30,683 bases of DNA from JAMXLO01 sp041487355 (GCA_041487355.1 JBGPND010000043.1:1-30683), one strand, 5' to 3'. Shown: positions 1 through 8,145, counted from the first letter of the stretch. Notes: a model not told the origin generated them from the letters alone. Numbers and translations are program-made.

Positions 1-1
1 C

Positions 2-1780
2 AACCGGCGCGTGTTCTATGACTACGGCAATCGCGGCCACAAGCGCGCGCTGCAGTTCTTCAACGACGCGCCGCACAGCAACGCGCCGATCACCCTGGCG
101 CACGCCGGCAACGGCTTCTTCATGCGCCGCGGCTATGCGGTCGCATGGCTCGCCTGGGAGGGCGACATGCTGCCCGGCGACGGGCGCATGGTGCTCGACG
201 TGCCGGTGGCCAGCGACAACGGCAAGCCGATCACCGGGCGCGTGCGCGTGGAGTACCTCGCCGACGTGCCCGGGATCACCTGCTTCCCGCTGAGCGGCAG
301 GATCGCGGCGCACAGCTATTCCGCGGCCTCGCTCGACACGCGCGACGCAATGCTGACGCGGCGGCGCTATCCGTACGATCCGCCACAGGTCATCCCCGGC
401 GATCAGTGGCAGTTCGCCTGCGCCGAATTCGGTGCCGGCGGTGAGACGCAGTCGGTCGAGCGGGCCGTGGTGCCATCGGCGCGGCACATCCATCTACCGG
501 CCGGCTTCCAGCCTGACTGGATCTATGAGCTTGTCTATACGGCGAAGGATCCGCTGGTGCACGGCCTCGGCCATGTCGCGGTGCGCGACTTCATCAGCTT
601 CCTGAAATACGCGGACGCCGACGACGCGGGGCAGGCGAACCCGTTGCGAGGTGTGCAGAAGGCCTATGCCTGGGGCCGTTCGCAGACCGGGCGCTGCCTG
701 CGCGACTTCGTCTATCGCGGCTTCAATGCCGACGCGCGGGGACGGCGCGTGTTCGATGGCGTTCTGCCGCATGTCGCCGGCGCCGGGCGCAAATGGCTGA
801 ACCACCGCTTCGCCAGTCCGATCGTTTCCGGCGGGCAGCAATACGAGGACCATTTCAACATCGCCGACAGCTTCCCGTTCTCCTATGCGTGGTCGACCGA
901 CCACCTGACCGGGAAGCAGGACGCGATCCTCAAGCGTCCCGACACCGACCCGCTGGTGATCCACACCCAGACCGCGACGGAGTACTGGGTGCGCCGCGGC
1001 TCGCTGGCGCATACCGACACGCAGGGCAACGACCTGAAGCAACCGGACACCGTGCGTGTCCATTGCTGGGCCAGCTCGCAGCACTTCGCCGATCCGCAGC
1101 CGCGAGCTCCCTCACGCGGCATCGGACAGAATTTCTCCAACATCGTGTCCACCTCGATGTTCTTCCGCGCCAACCTCGATGCGATGGATCGCTGGGCGAC
1201 GGGTGGCACACCGCCGCCGCCGAGCCGCATCCCCACGCGCGCCGACGGAACGCTGGTGAGCATCGAGGAGTGGCGCCGGCAGTTCCCCGCCATTCCGAGC
1301 ATCGCCATCCCGCGTTCGCCGAATGCGCTGCCCCTGCTCGATTTCGGACCCGATGTGGAGCGCGGCATCCTGAAGGAGCCGCCGGACGTGGTTCCCGGCA
1401 AGCAATACACAGTCCTGGTCCCCTCGGTGGACCGCGACGGCAACGACGTGCCCGGCGTGCGCGCGCCGATGGTGACCGCGCCGCTCGGCACATACACTGG
1501 CTGGAACCTGCGTGCGCGCGGCCACGGCCATGGCGCGCAGTTGCGCTTCGAGGGCAGCTATATCCCGTTCCCGGAATCGCCGCAGGAGCGCGAGGCAACC
1601 GGCGATCCGCGCCTCTCCATCCTGGAGCGTTATCCCGCCCAGGCGACCTATGTCGCGGCGATCACCGCGGCGGCACGCGAACTTGTGGCGCAGGGGCTGA
1701 TGCTGGAGGAAGATGTGGAGCGCTGCGCTGCCGCCGCGGCGAACTGGGGAAGGCCGCGGCATGACGTGTCGCTGGATTGA
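2..1780 (+). CDS. alpha/beta hydrolase domain protein (Abhydrolase_10-like), 5' truncated
   Basis: The reading frame is open from the first codon of the window (position 2), so the N terminus lies outside; the GTG at 11 is probably internal. The visible 593 codons resemble the large proteobacterial alpha/beta hydrolase family often annotated Abhydrolase_10. Near 671-700 the protein reads W-G-R-S-Q-T-G-R, a nucleophile elbow whose Ser codon is 680-682, followed by the family-like stretch R-V-F-D-G-V-L-P-H-V-A-G-A-G-R. Substrate is unknown; an esterase or lactonase activity is inference from the fold. The gene ends 132 nt before a gamma-glutamyltransferase-family gene on the same strand, with a palindromic repeat between them, so co-transcription is possible but unproven. 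Confidence 0.8.
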   Translation, partial: NRRVFYDYGNRGHKRALQFFNDAPHSNAPITLAHAGNGFFMRRGYAVAWLAWEGDMLPGDGRMVLDVPVASDNGKPITGRVRVEYLADVPGITCFPLSGRIAAHSYSAASLDTRDAMLTRRRYPYDPPQVIPGDQWQFACAEFGAGGETQSVERAVVPSARHIHLPAGFQPDWIYELVYTAKDPLVHGLGHVAVRDFISFLKYADADDAGQANPLRGVQKAYAWGRSQTGRCLRDFVYRGFNADARGRRVFDGVLPHVAGAGRKWLNHRFASPIVSGGQQYEDHFNIADSFPFSYAWSTDHLTGKQDAILKRPDTDPLVIHTQTATEYWVRRGSLAHTDTQGNDLKQPDTVRVHCWASSQHFADPQPRAPSRGIGQNFSNIVSTSMFFRANLDAMDRWATGGTPPPPSRIPTRADGTLVSIEEWRRQFPAIPSIAIPRSPNALPLLDFGPDVERGILKEPPDVVPGKQYTVLVPSVDRDGNDVPGVRAPMVTAPLGTYTGWNLRARGHGHGAQLRFEGSYIPFPESPQEREATGDPRLSILERYPAQATYVAAITAAARELVAQGLMLEEDVERCAAAAANWGRPRHDVSLD

Positions 1781-1789
1781 GGCCGCCAC

Positions 1790-1870
1790 CTGTCATTGCG
1801 AGGAGCAAAGCGACGAAGCAATCTCGGTCAAGGTACGCACCAGATTGCTTCGCTCCGCTCGCAATGACAG
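1790..1870. repeat. palindromic intergenic repeat, family B copy 1
   Basis: Imperfect inverted repeat: the left arm begins CTGTCATTGCGAGGAGC and the right arm ends GCTCGCAATGACAG, with GAAGCAATCT and AGATTGCTTCG inside. A second copy lies at 9063-9134. It can form a long hairpin between the hydrolase and the next gene. Similar sequences are common between genes of alphaproteobacteria (from general knowledge, not searched here). Confidence 0.85.
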
Positions 1871-1904
1871 GCGTTTGAGGTCTTGCAATGACGCCCATTT
1901 GAGG
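1861..1904 (+). repeat. imperfect tandem direct repeat of 20 nt
   Basis: Two units, 1861-1880 and 1885-1904, each start GCAATGAC and end TTTGAGG, with about four mismatches between them. The first overlaps the right arm of the palindromic repeat. The second ends in the GAGG that serves as ribosome-binding site for the gene starting at 1913, so a local duplication appears to have supplied that site. Confidence 0.6.
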
Positions 1905-1912
1905 AAACGCCG

Positions 1913-3667
1913 ATGCCCGATCCCGCATACCTGTCCGGTCCCGGTCGTCCGCGCCGCCCCAACGTGATGGCGCGGCAGCATGTCGTGGTCGCCGGCCATT
2001 ACTACGCCTCGCTCGCCGGACTGCAGATCCTCGAGGCGGGCGGCAATGCGATCGACGCCGGCGTGGCCACCGGGCTCGCGATCGACGTGCTGGAGAGCCA
2101 GTTCGTCGGCTTCGGCGGTGTCGCGCCGGTGATGATCCACCTCGCCGAACGCGACGAGACGCACGTGATCAGCGGCGTCGGCGTCTGGCCGAAGACAGCC
2201 CGTATCGAGTACTTCCAGCAGAAGTGCGGCGGCCGGATTCCCGATGGACTGCTGCAGACCGTGGTTCCCGCCGCGCCCGCTGCGTGGATCACCGCGCTCG
2301 AGCGCTTCGGCACCATGTCATTCGGCGATGTCGCTGCAGCGGCGATCCGCTTTGCGCGCGGCGGGTTCCCCACCTATCCGTTCTTCGCCGAAATCCTGGC
2401 GGCCCGGCAGGCCGAGATCCGCCAATGGCCGACCACCGCCGCGATCTTTCTGCCGAACGGGCGCGCGCCCGAGGTGGGCGAGATCTTCGTGCAGGCCGAT
2501 CTCGCCCGCACGCTGCAATACATGGCGGATCAGGAGAAGGCGTACGCGCGGGGCGACCGGCTTGCCGGGCTGCACGCGGCGCGCAATGCGTTCTACCGCG
2601 GCGACATCGCCAGCGCGATCGTGCGGCATCAGAAGGAACATGGCGGCTGGCTGCTGGCGGAGGACCTGGCAGAATTCCGCAGCCGGGTCGAACAGCCGTG
2701 CCGCATCCGTTTTGCCGACTTCGATGTCTATGGCTGCGGCCCGTGGTCGCAGGGGCCGATGGTGCTGGAGGCGCTGAACATCCTCGCAGGTTTCGACCTG
2801 AAGGGCATGCGGCACAATTCGGCCGCCTACGTCCACGCGGTGACCGAGGCGCTGAAACTCGCCGCGGCGGATCGTGAGGTGTACTTCGGCGATCCGGATT
2901 TCGTCGATGTGCCTCTGAATGTCTTGCTGTCGCAGGACTACGCCGCGCGCCGACGCGCACAACTCGATCCGGCGAAGGCGTGGCCCGGCATGCCGCCGGC
3001 GGGCGAGGTTGGCGGTGTTGCGATTCCGCCCTGGCGTCCCGATCCGTCCGCCGGCGCGCCGCTGGAAATCGCCGACACCAAGCCTGAGACATCGTTTCTT
3101 TGTGTCGCCGACAGGAACGGCAACGTATTCGCCGCCACGCCGAGCGATCCCACGATCGGCGGGCCGGTGGTGCCGGGCACCGGCATCGTGCCGTCGATGT
3201 GGGGTTCGCGCGGCTATACCGGAGCGGATCATCCGGCGCGCGTCGGCCCGGGCAGGCGTCCGCGCATGTCGGCCAATCCGGCGATCGCGATCAAGCCTGG
3301 CGAGCTGGTGATGCCGTTCGGCTCGCCCGGCAGCGAGGTGCTCGGCCAGGCGATGGTTCAGGTGTTCCTCAACCAGGTCGTGTTCGGCATGGACCCGCAA
3401 TCGGCGTGCGAGGCGCCGCGCTTCGCCAGCTATTCCTGGCCGGAATCCGCGCTGCCGCATTCCTATCGGCCGGGACATCTCTGTATCGAGGAAGATGTCG
3501 GTGCGGCGACGGGTGAAGCGCTGGCAGCCATGGGCCATCGCGTCGAATGGTGGCCGGAGCGCAAGTATCTCGCGGGTTCGGTCTGCACCATCCAATCCGA
3601 TCTGCGGACCGGCGTGAAATGGGCCGGCGCCGATCCGCGGCGCACCGCATATGCGGTGGGGTGGTAG
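1913..3667 (+). CDS. gamma-glutamyltransferase family protein (Ntn hydrolase)
   Basis: A 584-residue protein of normal length for the family. The N-terminal part has the family signature around A-G-G-N-A-I-D-A-G-V-A followed by a Gly-rich turn (G-F-G-G-V-A where classical enzymes have G-I-G-G-G-G). The probable autoprocessing/catalytic Thr is Thr393, in E-T-S-F-L-C-V-A-D-R-N-G-N, which aligns with the T-T-H-Y-S-V-V-D-K-D-G-N region of classical enzymes; the second Thr and the His are changed to Ser and Phe. A G-S-P-G-S motif follows, where G-S-P-G-G is usual. There is no signal peptide, so the protein is probably cytosolic, unlike periplasmic glutathione-degrading GGT. Start chosen at ATG 1913 with GAGG eight bases upstream. 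Substrate unknown; family members also include cephalosporin acylases and amidases. Confidence 0.88.
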   Translation: MPDPAYLSGPGRPRRPNVMARQHVVVAGHYYASLAGLQILEAGGNAIDAGVATGLAIDVLESQFVGFGGVAPVMIHLAERDETHVISGVGVWPKTARIEYFQQKCGGRIPDGLLQTVVPAAPAAWITALERFGTMSFGDVAAAAIRFARGGFPTYPFFAEILAARQAEIRQWPTTAAIFLPNGRAPEVGEIFVQADLARTLQYMADQEKAYARGDRLAGLHAARNAFYRGDIASAIVRHQKEHGGWLLAEDLAEFRSRVEQPCRIRFADFDVYGCGPWSQGPMVLEALNILAGFDLKGMRHNSAAYVHAVTEALKLAAADREVYFGDPDFVDVPLNVLLSQDYAARRRAQLDPAKAWPGMPPAGEVGGVAIPPWRPDPSAGAPLEIADTKPETSFLCVADRNGNVFAATPSDPTIGGPVVPGTGIVPSMWGSRGYTGADHPARVGPGRRPRMSANPAIAIKPGELVMPFGSPGSEVLGQAMVQVFLNQVVFGMDPQSACEAPRFASYSWPESALPHSYRPGHLCIEEDVGAATGEALAAMGHRVEWWPERKYLAGSVCTIQSDLRTGVKWAGADPRRTAYAVGW

Positions 3668-3673
3668 GAAAAG

Positions 3674-3775
3674 GATTCACCACAAAGACACAAAGACACG
3701 AAGAAGTGGAATGTAGCGCTCCGCGCGAAGCGCATGAAACCGGTTCTCTGTGTCTTCGTGTCTTTGTGGTGAATC
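3674..3775. repeat. long palindrome between convergent genes, family A copy 1
   Basis: Left arm GATTCACCACAAAGACAC with a nested second AAAGACACGAAG; right arm GTGTCTTTGTGGTGAATC. It begins six bases after the stop of the upstream plus-strand gene and ends directly against the stop codon (3776-3778) of the convergent minus-strand gene. The interior carries CGCTCCGCGCGAAGCGCAT, shared with the copy at 12994-13087. It probably acts as a bidirectional transcription terminator (inference). Confidence 0.88.
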
Positions 3776-4537
3776 TTATCGCGGCGGCATCCGCAGCGCC
3801 CCATCAAGCCTGATCGTCTCGCCATTGATGAACCGGTTGGTCGCGATGTGCTCGACCAGTGCTGCGTATTCCTCCGGTTCACCGAGCCGCGGAGGGAATG
3901 GAATGCCTTCGGCCAGACTCCTCTGCACTTCCTGCGGCAGCCCCTCGACCATCGGCGTTCGGAACAGACCCGGCGCGATCGTCACCACGCGCACACCGAC
4001 ACGCGCCAATTCTCGCGCCGCCGGCAATGTCATGCCCACCACGCCAGCCTTCGATGCCGCATACGCGGCCTGCCCGACCTGACCCTCGTAGGCCGCGATC
4101 AATGCGGTGTTGACGATGACGCCGCGCTCACCGTCTTCCAGCGGATCGAGCGCGCTCATCTCCGCCGCCGCAAGCCGCAGCAGATTGAAGCTGCCGATCA
4201 GGTTGATGCGGATCACGCGCTCGAACGCCGCAAGCTGCATCGGACCGTCGCGTCCGACGATGCGCCCCGCAGTGCCGACGCCGGCGCAGTTCACCAGCAG
4301 CCGCGCCGGACCATGCGCTTGCCGGGCTCTGGCCACGGCACCTTCGGCACTCGCCGCATCGGCGACGTCGCACCCAATGCCGATGCCGCCGATCCGCTGC
4401 GCGCTCACCTCGGCTGCTGCCTGGTTGATGTCCAGCACCGCGACCCGGCAGCCGGCGCGTGCCAGACGTTCCGCCGTCGCGGCCCCCAGTCCAGAGCCGC
4501 CGTCGGTGACGATTGCCGCCTGTCCGTCGAGACGCAT
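3776..4537 (-). CDS. short-chain dehydrogenase/reductase, HSD10-like, catalytic Ser missing
   Basis: A 253-residue SDR closest in pattern to the 3-hydroxyacyl-CoA dehydrogenase/HSD17B10 group. Visible features: the coenzyme loop T11-D-G-G-S-G-L-G18 (consensus T-G-x-x-x-G-x-G, so Asp12 replaces the first Gly), acidic D36 suggesting NAD preference, N-x-A-G at 83-86, E-G-Q-V-G-Q-A-A-Y159-A-A-S-K163 and an I-A-P-G-L-F motif. The Ser expected at N-T-A-S is Leu146 (codon TTG; Ser would be TCG). Tyr159 and Lys163 are intact. The start is ATG at 4537, preceded by GAGGA; the open frame continues upstream but the extension has no family similarity. It is divergent from the TRAP operon, suggesting a shared control region. 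It may be inactive or altered in activity. Confidence 0.88.
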   Translation of the reverse strand: MRLDGQAAIVTDGGSGLGAATAERLARAGCRVAVLDINQAAAEVSAQRIGGIGIGCDVADAASAEGAVARARQAHGPARLLVNCAGVGTAGRIVGRDGPMQLAAFERVIRINLIGSFNLLRLAAAEMSALDPLEDGERGVIVNTALIAAYEGQVGQAAYAASKAGVVGMTLPAARELARVGVRVVTIAPGLFRTPMVEGLPQEVQRSLAEGIPFPPRLGEPEEYAALVEHIATNRFINGETIRLDGALRMPPR

Positions 4538-4615
4538 CGCAGGTTTCCTCGCGAGATGGCACGTCGTAGTTTGACTCAGAGCCGCATCGAAGCGCCAGAC
4601 AGGGAGAGAAACGCC

Positions 4616-5641
4616 GTGTCCAACCGCAATGCCGCCATCATCGCCTTCGCGTTGCTGTGCATGTTCCTGCTGTCCGCCACAGGCTCGCATGCGCAGGACA
4701 AGACGGTGCAGCTCAAGCTGTCGAGCTGGGTGCCGCCGGCGCATCCGCTGAACCCGGCGCTGCAGGCCTGGGCCGAGGATATCAACAAGGCGTCAGACGG
4801 CACGATCAAGTCCACGCTGTTCCCGTCGGAGCAGTTGGGCAAGGCGATGGACCACTTTGACATGGCGCGCGACGGCATCGCCGACTTCACCTATGTCAAC
4901 CCCGGCTACCAGCCCGGCCGCTTCCCGATCATCGCCGCGGGCGAGCTGCCGTTCCTGATCGGCAATGCCAAGGGCGGCTCCGCGGCGCTGGATGCCTGGT
5001 ACCGCAAATACGCGGCGGCCGAGATGAAGGACGTGCATTTCTGCTTCGCCTTCGTGCTGGATCCCGGCACGTTCCACTCGCGGACCAAGAAGATCGTGGT
5101 GCCCGCGGACATCAGCGGCATGAAGGTGCGGCCGGCCAACGCCACGATGGGGGCATTCGTGACGTTGCTTGGCGGCACCAATGTGCAGGCCTCGGCGCCG
5201 GAAGCGCGCGAGATGCTGGAACGCGGCGTGGCGGACGCGATCACCTTCCCCTGGCAGTCGATCATCCTGTTCGGCATCGACAAGGTGGTTAAGTACCACA
5301 TGGACATGCCGTTCTGGACTGCGACTTTCGTATGGGCGATGAATAAGACGACGCACGAAAGCCTGTCACCGGCGCAGAAGGCGGTGATCGACAACCACTG
5401 CACCACCGAATGGGCGGAGAAAATCGCCAGCCCCTGGGCCGATTGGGAACATGGTGGCCGGGACAAGCTGGTCGCTGAACCTGGCCACGACGTGTACAAG
5501 CTGACGCCGGATCAGATCGCGGCGTGGCACAAGGCGGCGGAGCCGCTGAAGGCGAAATGGGCGTCGCAGGTGAAGGACGCCGATACGGTATTCGGCGAGC
5601 TGCAGGCAGAGCTGAAGAAGCGTGGCGCGGCGGCTGAATGA
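4616..5641 (+). CDS. dctP: TRAP transporter periplasmic solute-binding protein, DctP family
   Basis: A 341-residue extracytoplasmic binding protein that would capture a carboxylate-type ligand and pass it to the DctQ/DctM membrane pair. Residues 1-26 form a signal peptide (hydrophobic core, cleavage likely after S-H-A26). The mature part has the DctP pattern: S-S-W-V-P-P-A-H-P at the start, then I-S-G-M-K-V-R with the Arg that binds ligand carboxylates in this family, and E-R-G-V-A-D-A-I-T-F-P. Start chosen at GTG 4616 with AGGGAGA upstream; the nearest ATG (4629) is out of frame and the long upstream extension of the frame overlaps the SDR gene antisense. First gene of the dctP-dctQ-dctM operon, divergent from the SDR. 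Ligand not predictable. Confidence 0.92.
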   Translation: MSNRNAAIIAFALLCMFLLSATGSHAQDKTVQLKLSSWVPPAHPLNPALQAWAEDINKASDGTIKSTLFPSEQLGKAMDHFDMARDGIADFTYVNPGYQPGRFPIIAAGELPFLIGNAKGGSAALDAWYRKYAAAEMKDVHFCFAFVLDPGTFHSRTKKIVVPADISGMKVRPANATMGAFVTLLGGTNVQASAPEAREMLERGVADAITFPWQSIILFGIDKVVKYHMDMPFWTATFVWAMNKTTHESLSPAQKAVIDNHCTTEWAEKIASPWADWEHGGRDKLVAEPGHDVYKLTPDQIAAWHKAAEPLKAKWASQVKDADTVFGELQAELKKRGAAAE

Positions 5642-5652
5642 CGCAATCACTC

Positions 5653-5744
5653 CTCCACGTCATGGCCGGGCCTGTCCCGGCCATCCGTACCAGCACAGGT
5701 GCCGTGACGGATGGCCGGGACAGGCCCGGCCATGACGGGTGGAG
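5653..5744. repeat. long palindrome inside the TRAP operon (family C) enclosing the dctQ ribosome-binding site
   Basis: Arms at 5653-5688 and 5707-5744 are near-perfect reverse complements (core GGCCGGGCCTGTCCCGGCC and its complement) with an 18-nt loop. It lies between the dctP stop (5641) and dctQ start (5748). The terminal CTCCAC of the left arm pairs with GTGGAG at 5739-5744, the likely dctQ ribosome-binding site, so folding would mask it and could also limit read-through. An effect on the dctP:dctQM ratio is inference. Confidence 0.85.
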
Positions 5745-5747
5745 TTC

Positions 5748-6290
5748 ATGAGCGATCTCGAAGCCGGGCAGCAGCAGGTCCGTCGCAATCCGATGGACCG
5801 CTTCATCGACGGCATCGAACTGCTCGCCGCGGCGTTCGTCGGCATCGTCGCGGCCGACATCTTCATCTCGGTGCTGCTGCGCTACTTCTTCGCCGTCTCG
5901 ATCCCGGACAGCTACGATTTCGGCAAGCTGCTGCTGGGGATTCTGATCTTCTGGGGCATCGCCGCGACCAGCTATCGCGGCACGCACATCACCGTCGACC
6001 TGGTCTGGGCGGCGGCCGGGCCGCGTGGCAAGCGCCTGATCGACATCTTCGCCACGCTGGTCCTGCTGTTCGTGGTGAGCGTTCAGACGGCGATGCTGTT
6101 CGACAAGGTGCGCCTCACGCGCGCCGACAACGTGCTGACCTTCGATCTGAATCTGCCGACCTGGCCGTTCGCATTGGTGGCCTGGCTGGGCGACGTGTCG
6201 GCGGTGCTGCTGATCGCCGTGCGCACCTATCGGCTGATCTTCCACCCGGAAAACGTGGCCGAGGCGGGCGTGGTCAGGCCGGTGGAGTGA
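5748..6290 (+). CDS. dctQ: TRAP transporter small membrane subunit, DctQ family
   Basis: A 180-residue membrane protein with about four hydrophobic segments (roughly residues 23-45, 58-75, 95-115 and 140-160), the size and topology of DctQ. It contains the F-G-K-L-L-L-G and T-S-Y-R-G-T-H-I-T-V-D pattern typical of the family. It forms the integral membrane complex with DctM. Start at ATG 5748, just after GGGTGGAG, which is the closing end of the palindrome upstream. Its TGA overlaps the ATG of dctM by one base (TGATG), indicating translational coupling. Confidence 0.92.
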   Translation: MSDLEAGQQQVRRNPMDRFIDGIELLAAAFVGIVAADIFISVLLRYFFAVSIPDSYDFGKLLLGILIFWGIAATSYRGTHITVDLVWAAAGPRGKRLIDIFATLVLLFVVSVQTAMLFDKVRLTRADNVLTFDLNLPTWPFALVAWLGDVSAVLLIAVRTYRLIFHPENVAEAGVVRPVE

Positions 6291-7594
6291 TGGACCTGAG
6301 CAGCGACGCCGTCGCCGTCATCGGCTTTGTCGTGCTGTTCGCGCTGATGCTGCTGCGCGTGCCGGTCGGCATGGCGATGGGCCTCGTCGGGGTCAGCGGC
6401 TTCGGCTACCTGGTCGGCGGCACGCCGGCGCTGAAGATGGTCGGGCTGACCTCGATGCGTACGGTCACCGACTATACCTTCGGCGTGATCCCGATGTTCC
6501 TGCTGATGGGCGCGCTCGTCTCGCGCTCCGGCATGAGCCGCGAGCTGTTCCAGGCGGCCAACAAGTTCGTCGGCCATCTGCGCGGCGGCCTCGGCATCGC
6601 GACCATCGCGGCCTGCGCTGGTTTCGCCGCCATCAGTGGGTCATCCGTCGCCACCGCCGCGACATTCTCCACCGTTGCCTATCCGGAGATGCGCAGCCAC
6701 CACTATCCGAAATCCTTCGCCACCGGCGTGATCGCCGCGGGTGGCACGCTGGGCGCGATGTTCCCGCCGTCGATCGTGCTCGCGGTCTATGGTCTGATCA
6801 CCCAGCAGGACATCGGCAAGCTGTTCATGGCCGGCATCTTGCCGGGGCTGCTCGCCGTCTCGATGTATATGGCAACGATCGCCGTCATCGGCGCCGTCCG
6901 CCCGGACTACCTCCCGGCCGCGCCACGAAGCTCGTGGACCGAGCGCCTGCAAGCCATGCGCGAGGTCTGGGCGCCGCTGCTGCTGTTCGTGTTCGTCATC
7001 GGCGGGCTCTACGGCGGACTGTTCACGCCGACCGAGGCCGGCGGCATGGGCGCCGGCGGCGCGTTCCTCATCGGCGTGGCACGCGGCCGACTGTCGCGCG
7101 AGGACATACTGGCCTCGCTGCTGCAGGCAACCCGCACCGCCGCCGCCGTGTTCACCATCCTGATCGGCGCGATCCTGTTCGGCTATTTCCTGACGGTGAC
7201 GCAGACGCCGCAGAAGGTGACCGCGTTCGTTACCGGCCTGGGCTTCGGCCGCTACGGCGTGCTGGTGCTGATCATGCTGATGTATCTCGTCCTCGGCTGC
7301 CTGATGGACGCGATGGCGATGATCATCCTGACAGTGCCGATCATCTTCCCGGTCATCACCACGCTCGGCTTCGACCCCGTGTGGTTCGGCGTGATCATCG
7401 TGATGACCGTCGAGCTTGGGCTGATCCATCCGCCGGTGGGGATGAACGTCTTCGTCATCAAGACGGTAGTGAAGGACGTGAACTTCTCGACCATCTTCGT
7501 TGGCGTGATCCCGTTTGTGATCACCGACATTTTGCGTCTGGCGATCCTGATCGCGTTTCCGATCCTGGCGGTCTGGCTGCCGAGCCGTATGTAG
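6290..7594 (+). CDS. dctM: TRAP transporter large permease subunit, DctM family
   Basis: A 434-residue highly hydrophobic protein, the normal length for the DctM sodium-coupled permease, with about 12 membrane segments. Family-typical stretches are R-V-P-V-G-M-A-M-G near the N terminus, G-F-A-A-I-S-G-S-S-V-A-T-A-A-T, G-G-T-L-G-A-M-F-P-P-S-I, F-T-P-T-E-A-G-G-M-G-A, and H-P-P-V-G-M-N-V-F near the C terminus. It completes the dctPQM operon and is followed four bases after its stop by a strong hairpin plus T-run that should end the transcript. Confidence 0.95.
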   Translation: MDLSSDAVAVIGFVVLFALMLLRVPVGMAMGLVGVSGFGYLVGGTPALKMVGLTSMRTVTDYTFGVIPMFLLMGALVSRSGMSRELFQAANKFVGHLRGGLGIATIAACAGFAAISGSSVATAATFSTVAYPEMRSHHYPKSFATGVIAAGGTLGAMFPPSIVLAVYGLITQQDIGKLFMAGILPGLLAVSMYMATIAVIGAVRPDYLPAAPRSSWTERLQAMREVWAPLLLFVFVIGGLYGGLFTPTEAGGMGAGGAFLIGVARGRLSREDILASLLQATRTAAAVFTILIGAILFGYFLTVTQTPQKVTAFVTGLGFGRYGVLVLIMLMYLVLGCLMDAMAMIILTVPIIFPVITTLGFDPVWFGVIIVMTVELGLIHPPVGMNVFVIKTVVKDVNFSTIFVGVIPFVITDILRLAILIAFPILAVWLPSRM

Positions 7595-7597
7595 GAA

Positions 7598-7659
7598 GGT
7601 TCACCACAAAGACACAAAGACACGAAGACGCCCTTCGTGTCTTTGTGGTGAACCTTTTT
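7598..7659. terminator. bidirectional terminator made of palindromic repeat, family A copy 2
   Basis: GGTTCACCACAAAGACAC pairs with GTGTCTTTGTGGTGAACC, and GAAG with CTTC, around a six-base loop with one eight-base bulge; TTTTT follows at 7655-7659. It starts four bases after the dctM stop and ends shortly before the stop of the convergent gene (7661). This is a compact version of the elements at 3674 and 12994. Confidence 0.85.
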
Positions 7660-7660
7660 G

Positions 7661-8092
7661 CTATTTAGCCAGCATGTCCCGTAGGCCGCGCAGCGCCAGG
7701 TAGTAGCCGGCGACGCCGAAGCCGGTGACCATGCCCTGGCTCACCGTTGCGGTGTCGGAGACCGGGCCGCGCCGCACCGGGTTCGAGATGTGTAGCTCAA
7801 TGGTCGGAAAGCGCACCTGGCCGATCGCGGCGACCAGCGCCGGATAGCCGCGCGAGAATCCTGCCGGGTTGAACAGCGCCGCGTCGAAACCTCGATCGTT
7901 CGCTTCGTAGAGCTTGTTCACGACCTCGCCTTCGATGTTCGAATGAAATATCTCGATGTCGACACCCAGCTCGGCGGCATAACCGCGGATGCGCTCGTCG
8001 TACTCGGGCAGCGTCATCGTCCCGAATATCTCGGTCTGCACCTTGCCGCGCATGTTCATGCCCGCGCCGTGGATGATCAGGATTTTCGCCAC
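7661..8092 (-). CDS. type II 3-dehydroquinase-like protein without catalytic Tyr/Arg
   Basis: A 143-residue protein with the length and fold pattern of AroQ (type II dehydroquinate dehydratase): K-I-L-I-I-H-G at the start, E-I-F-G-T-M-T-L, S-N-x-E-G-E, F-N-P at 74-76, E-L-H-I-S-N at 99-104 and G-V-A-G-Y-Y-L-A-L at the end. His101 and Asn75 match the enzyme, but the catalytic Tyr is Phe23, the catalytic loop Arg is Val18, and the His of the T-H-T loop is Arg81. It is therefore unlikely to be a housekeeping AroQ; a related dehydratase or isomerase role on the solute imported by the adjacent TRAP system is inference. Start is GTG 8092 with GAGGG five bases upstream. Convergent with dctM. Confidence 0.8.
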   Translation of the reverse strand: MAKILIIHGAGMNMRGKVQTEIFGTMTLPEYDERIRGYAAELGVDIEIFHSNIEGEVVNKLYEANDRGFDAALFNPAGFSRGYPALVAAIGQVRFPTIELHISNPVRRGPVSDTATVSQGMVTGFGVAGYYLALRGLRDMLAK

Positions 8093-8145
8093 GATGCCCT
8101 CGCGATTGGTCGACCGCCTGCGCCGATTGCGGGCATTCAACGCGG

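Noticed and set aside
2318..3595. A 425-codon minus-strand frame opposite the gamma-glutamyltransferase-family gene
   Set aside because: Arg/His-rich shadow frame with no domain and no ribosome-binding site.
4571..4599. TTGACT as a -35 box for the TRAP operon
   Set aside because: The hexamer 17 bases downstream (GCCAGA) is a poor -10 match.
3848..4615. N-terminal extension of the DctP frame
   Set aside because: It is antisense to the SDR gene, and a proper signal peptide with ribosome-binding site starts at 4616.
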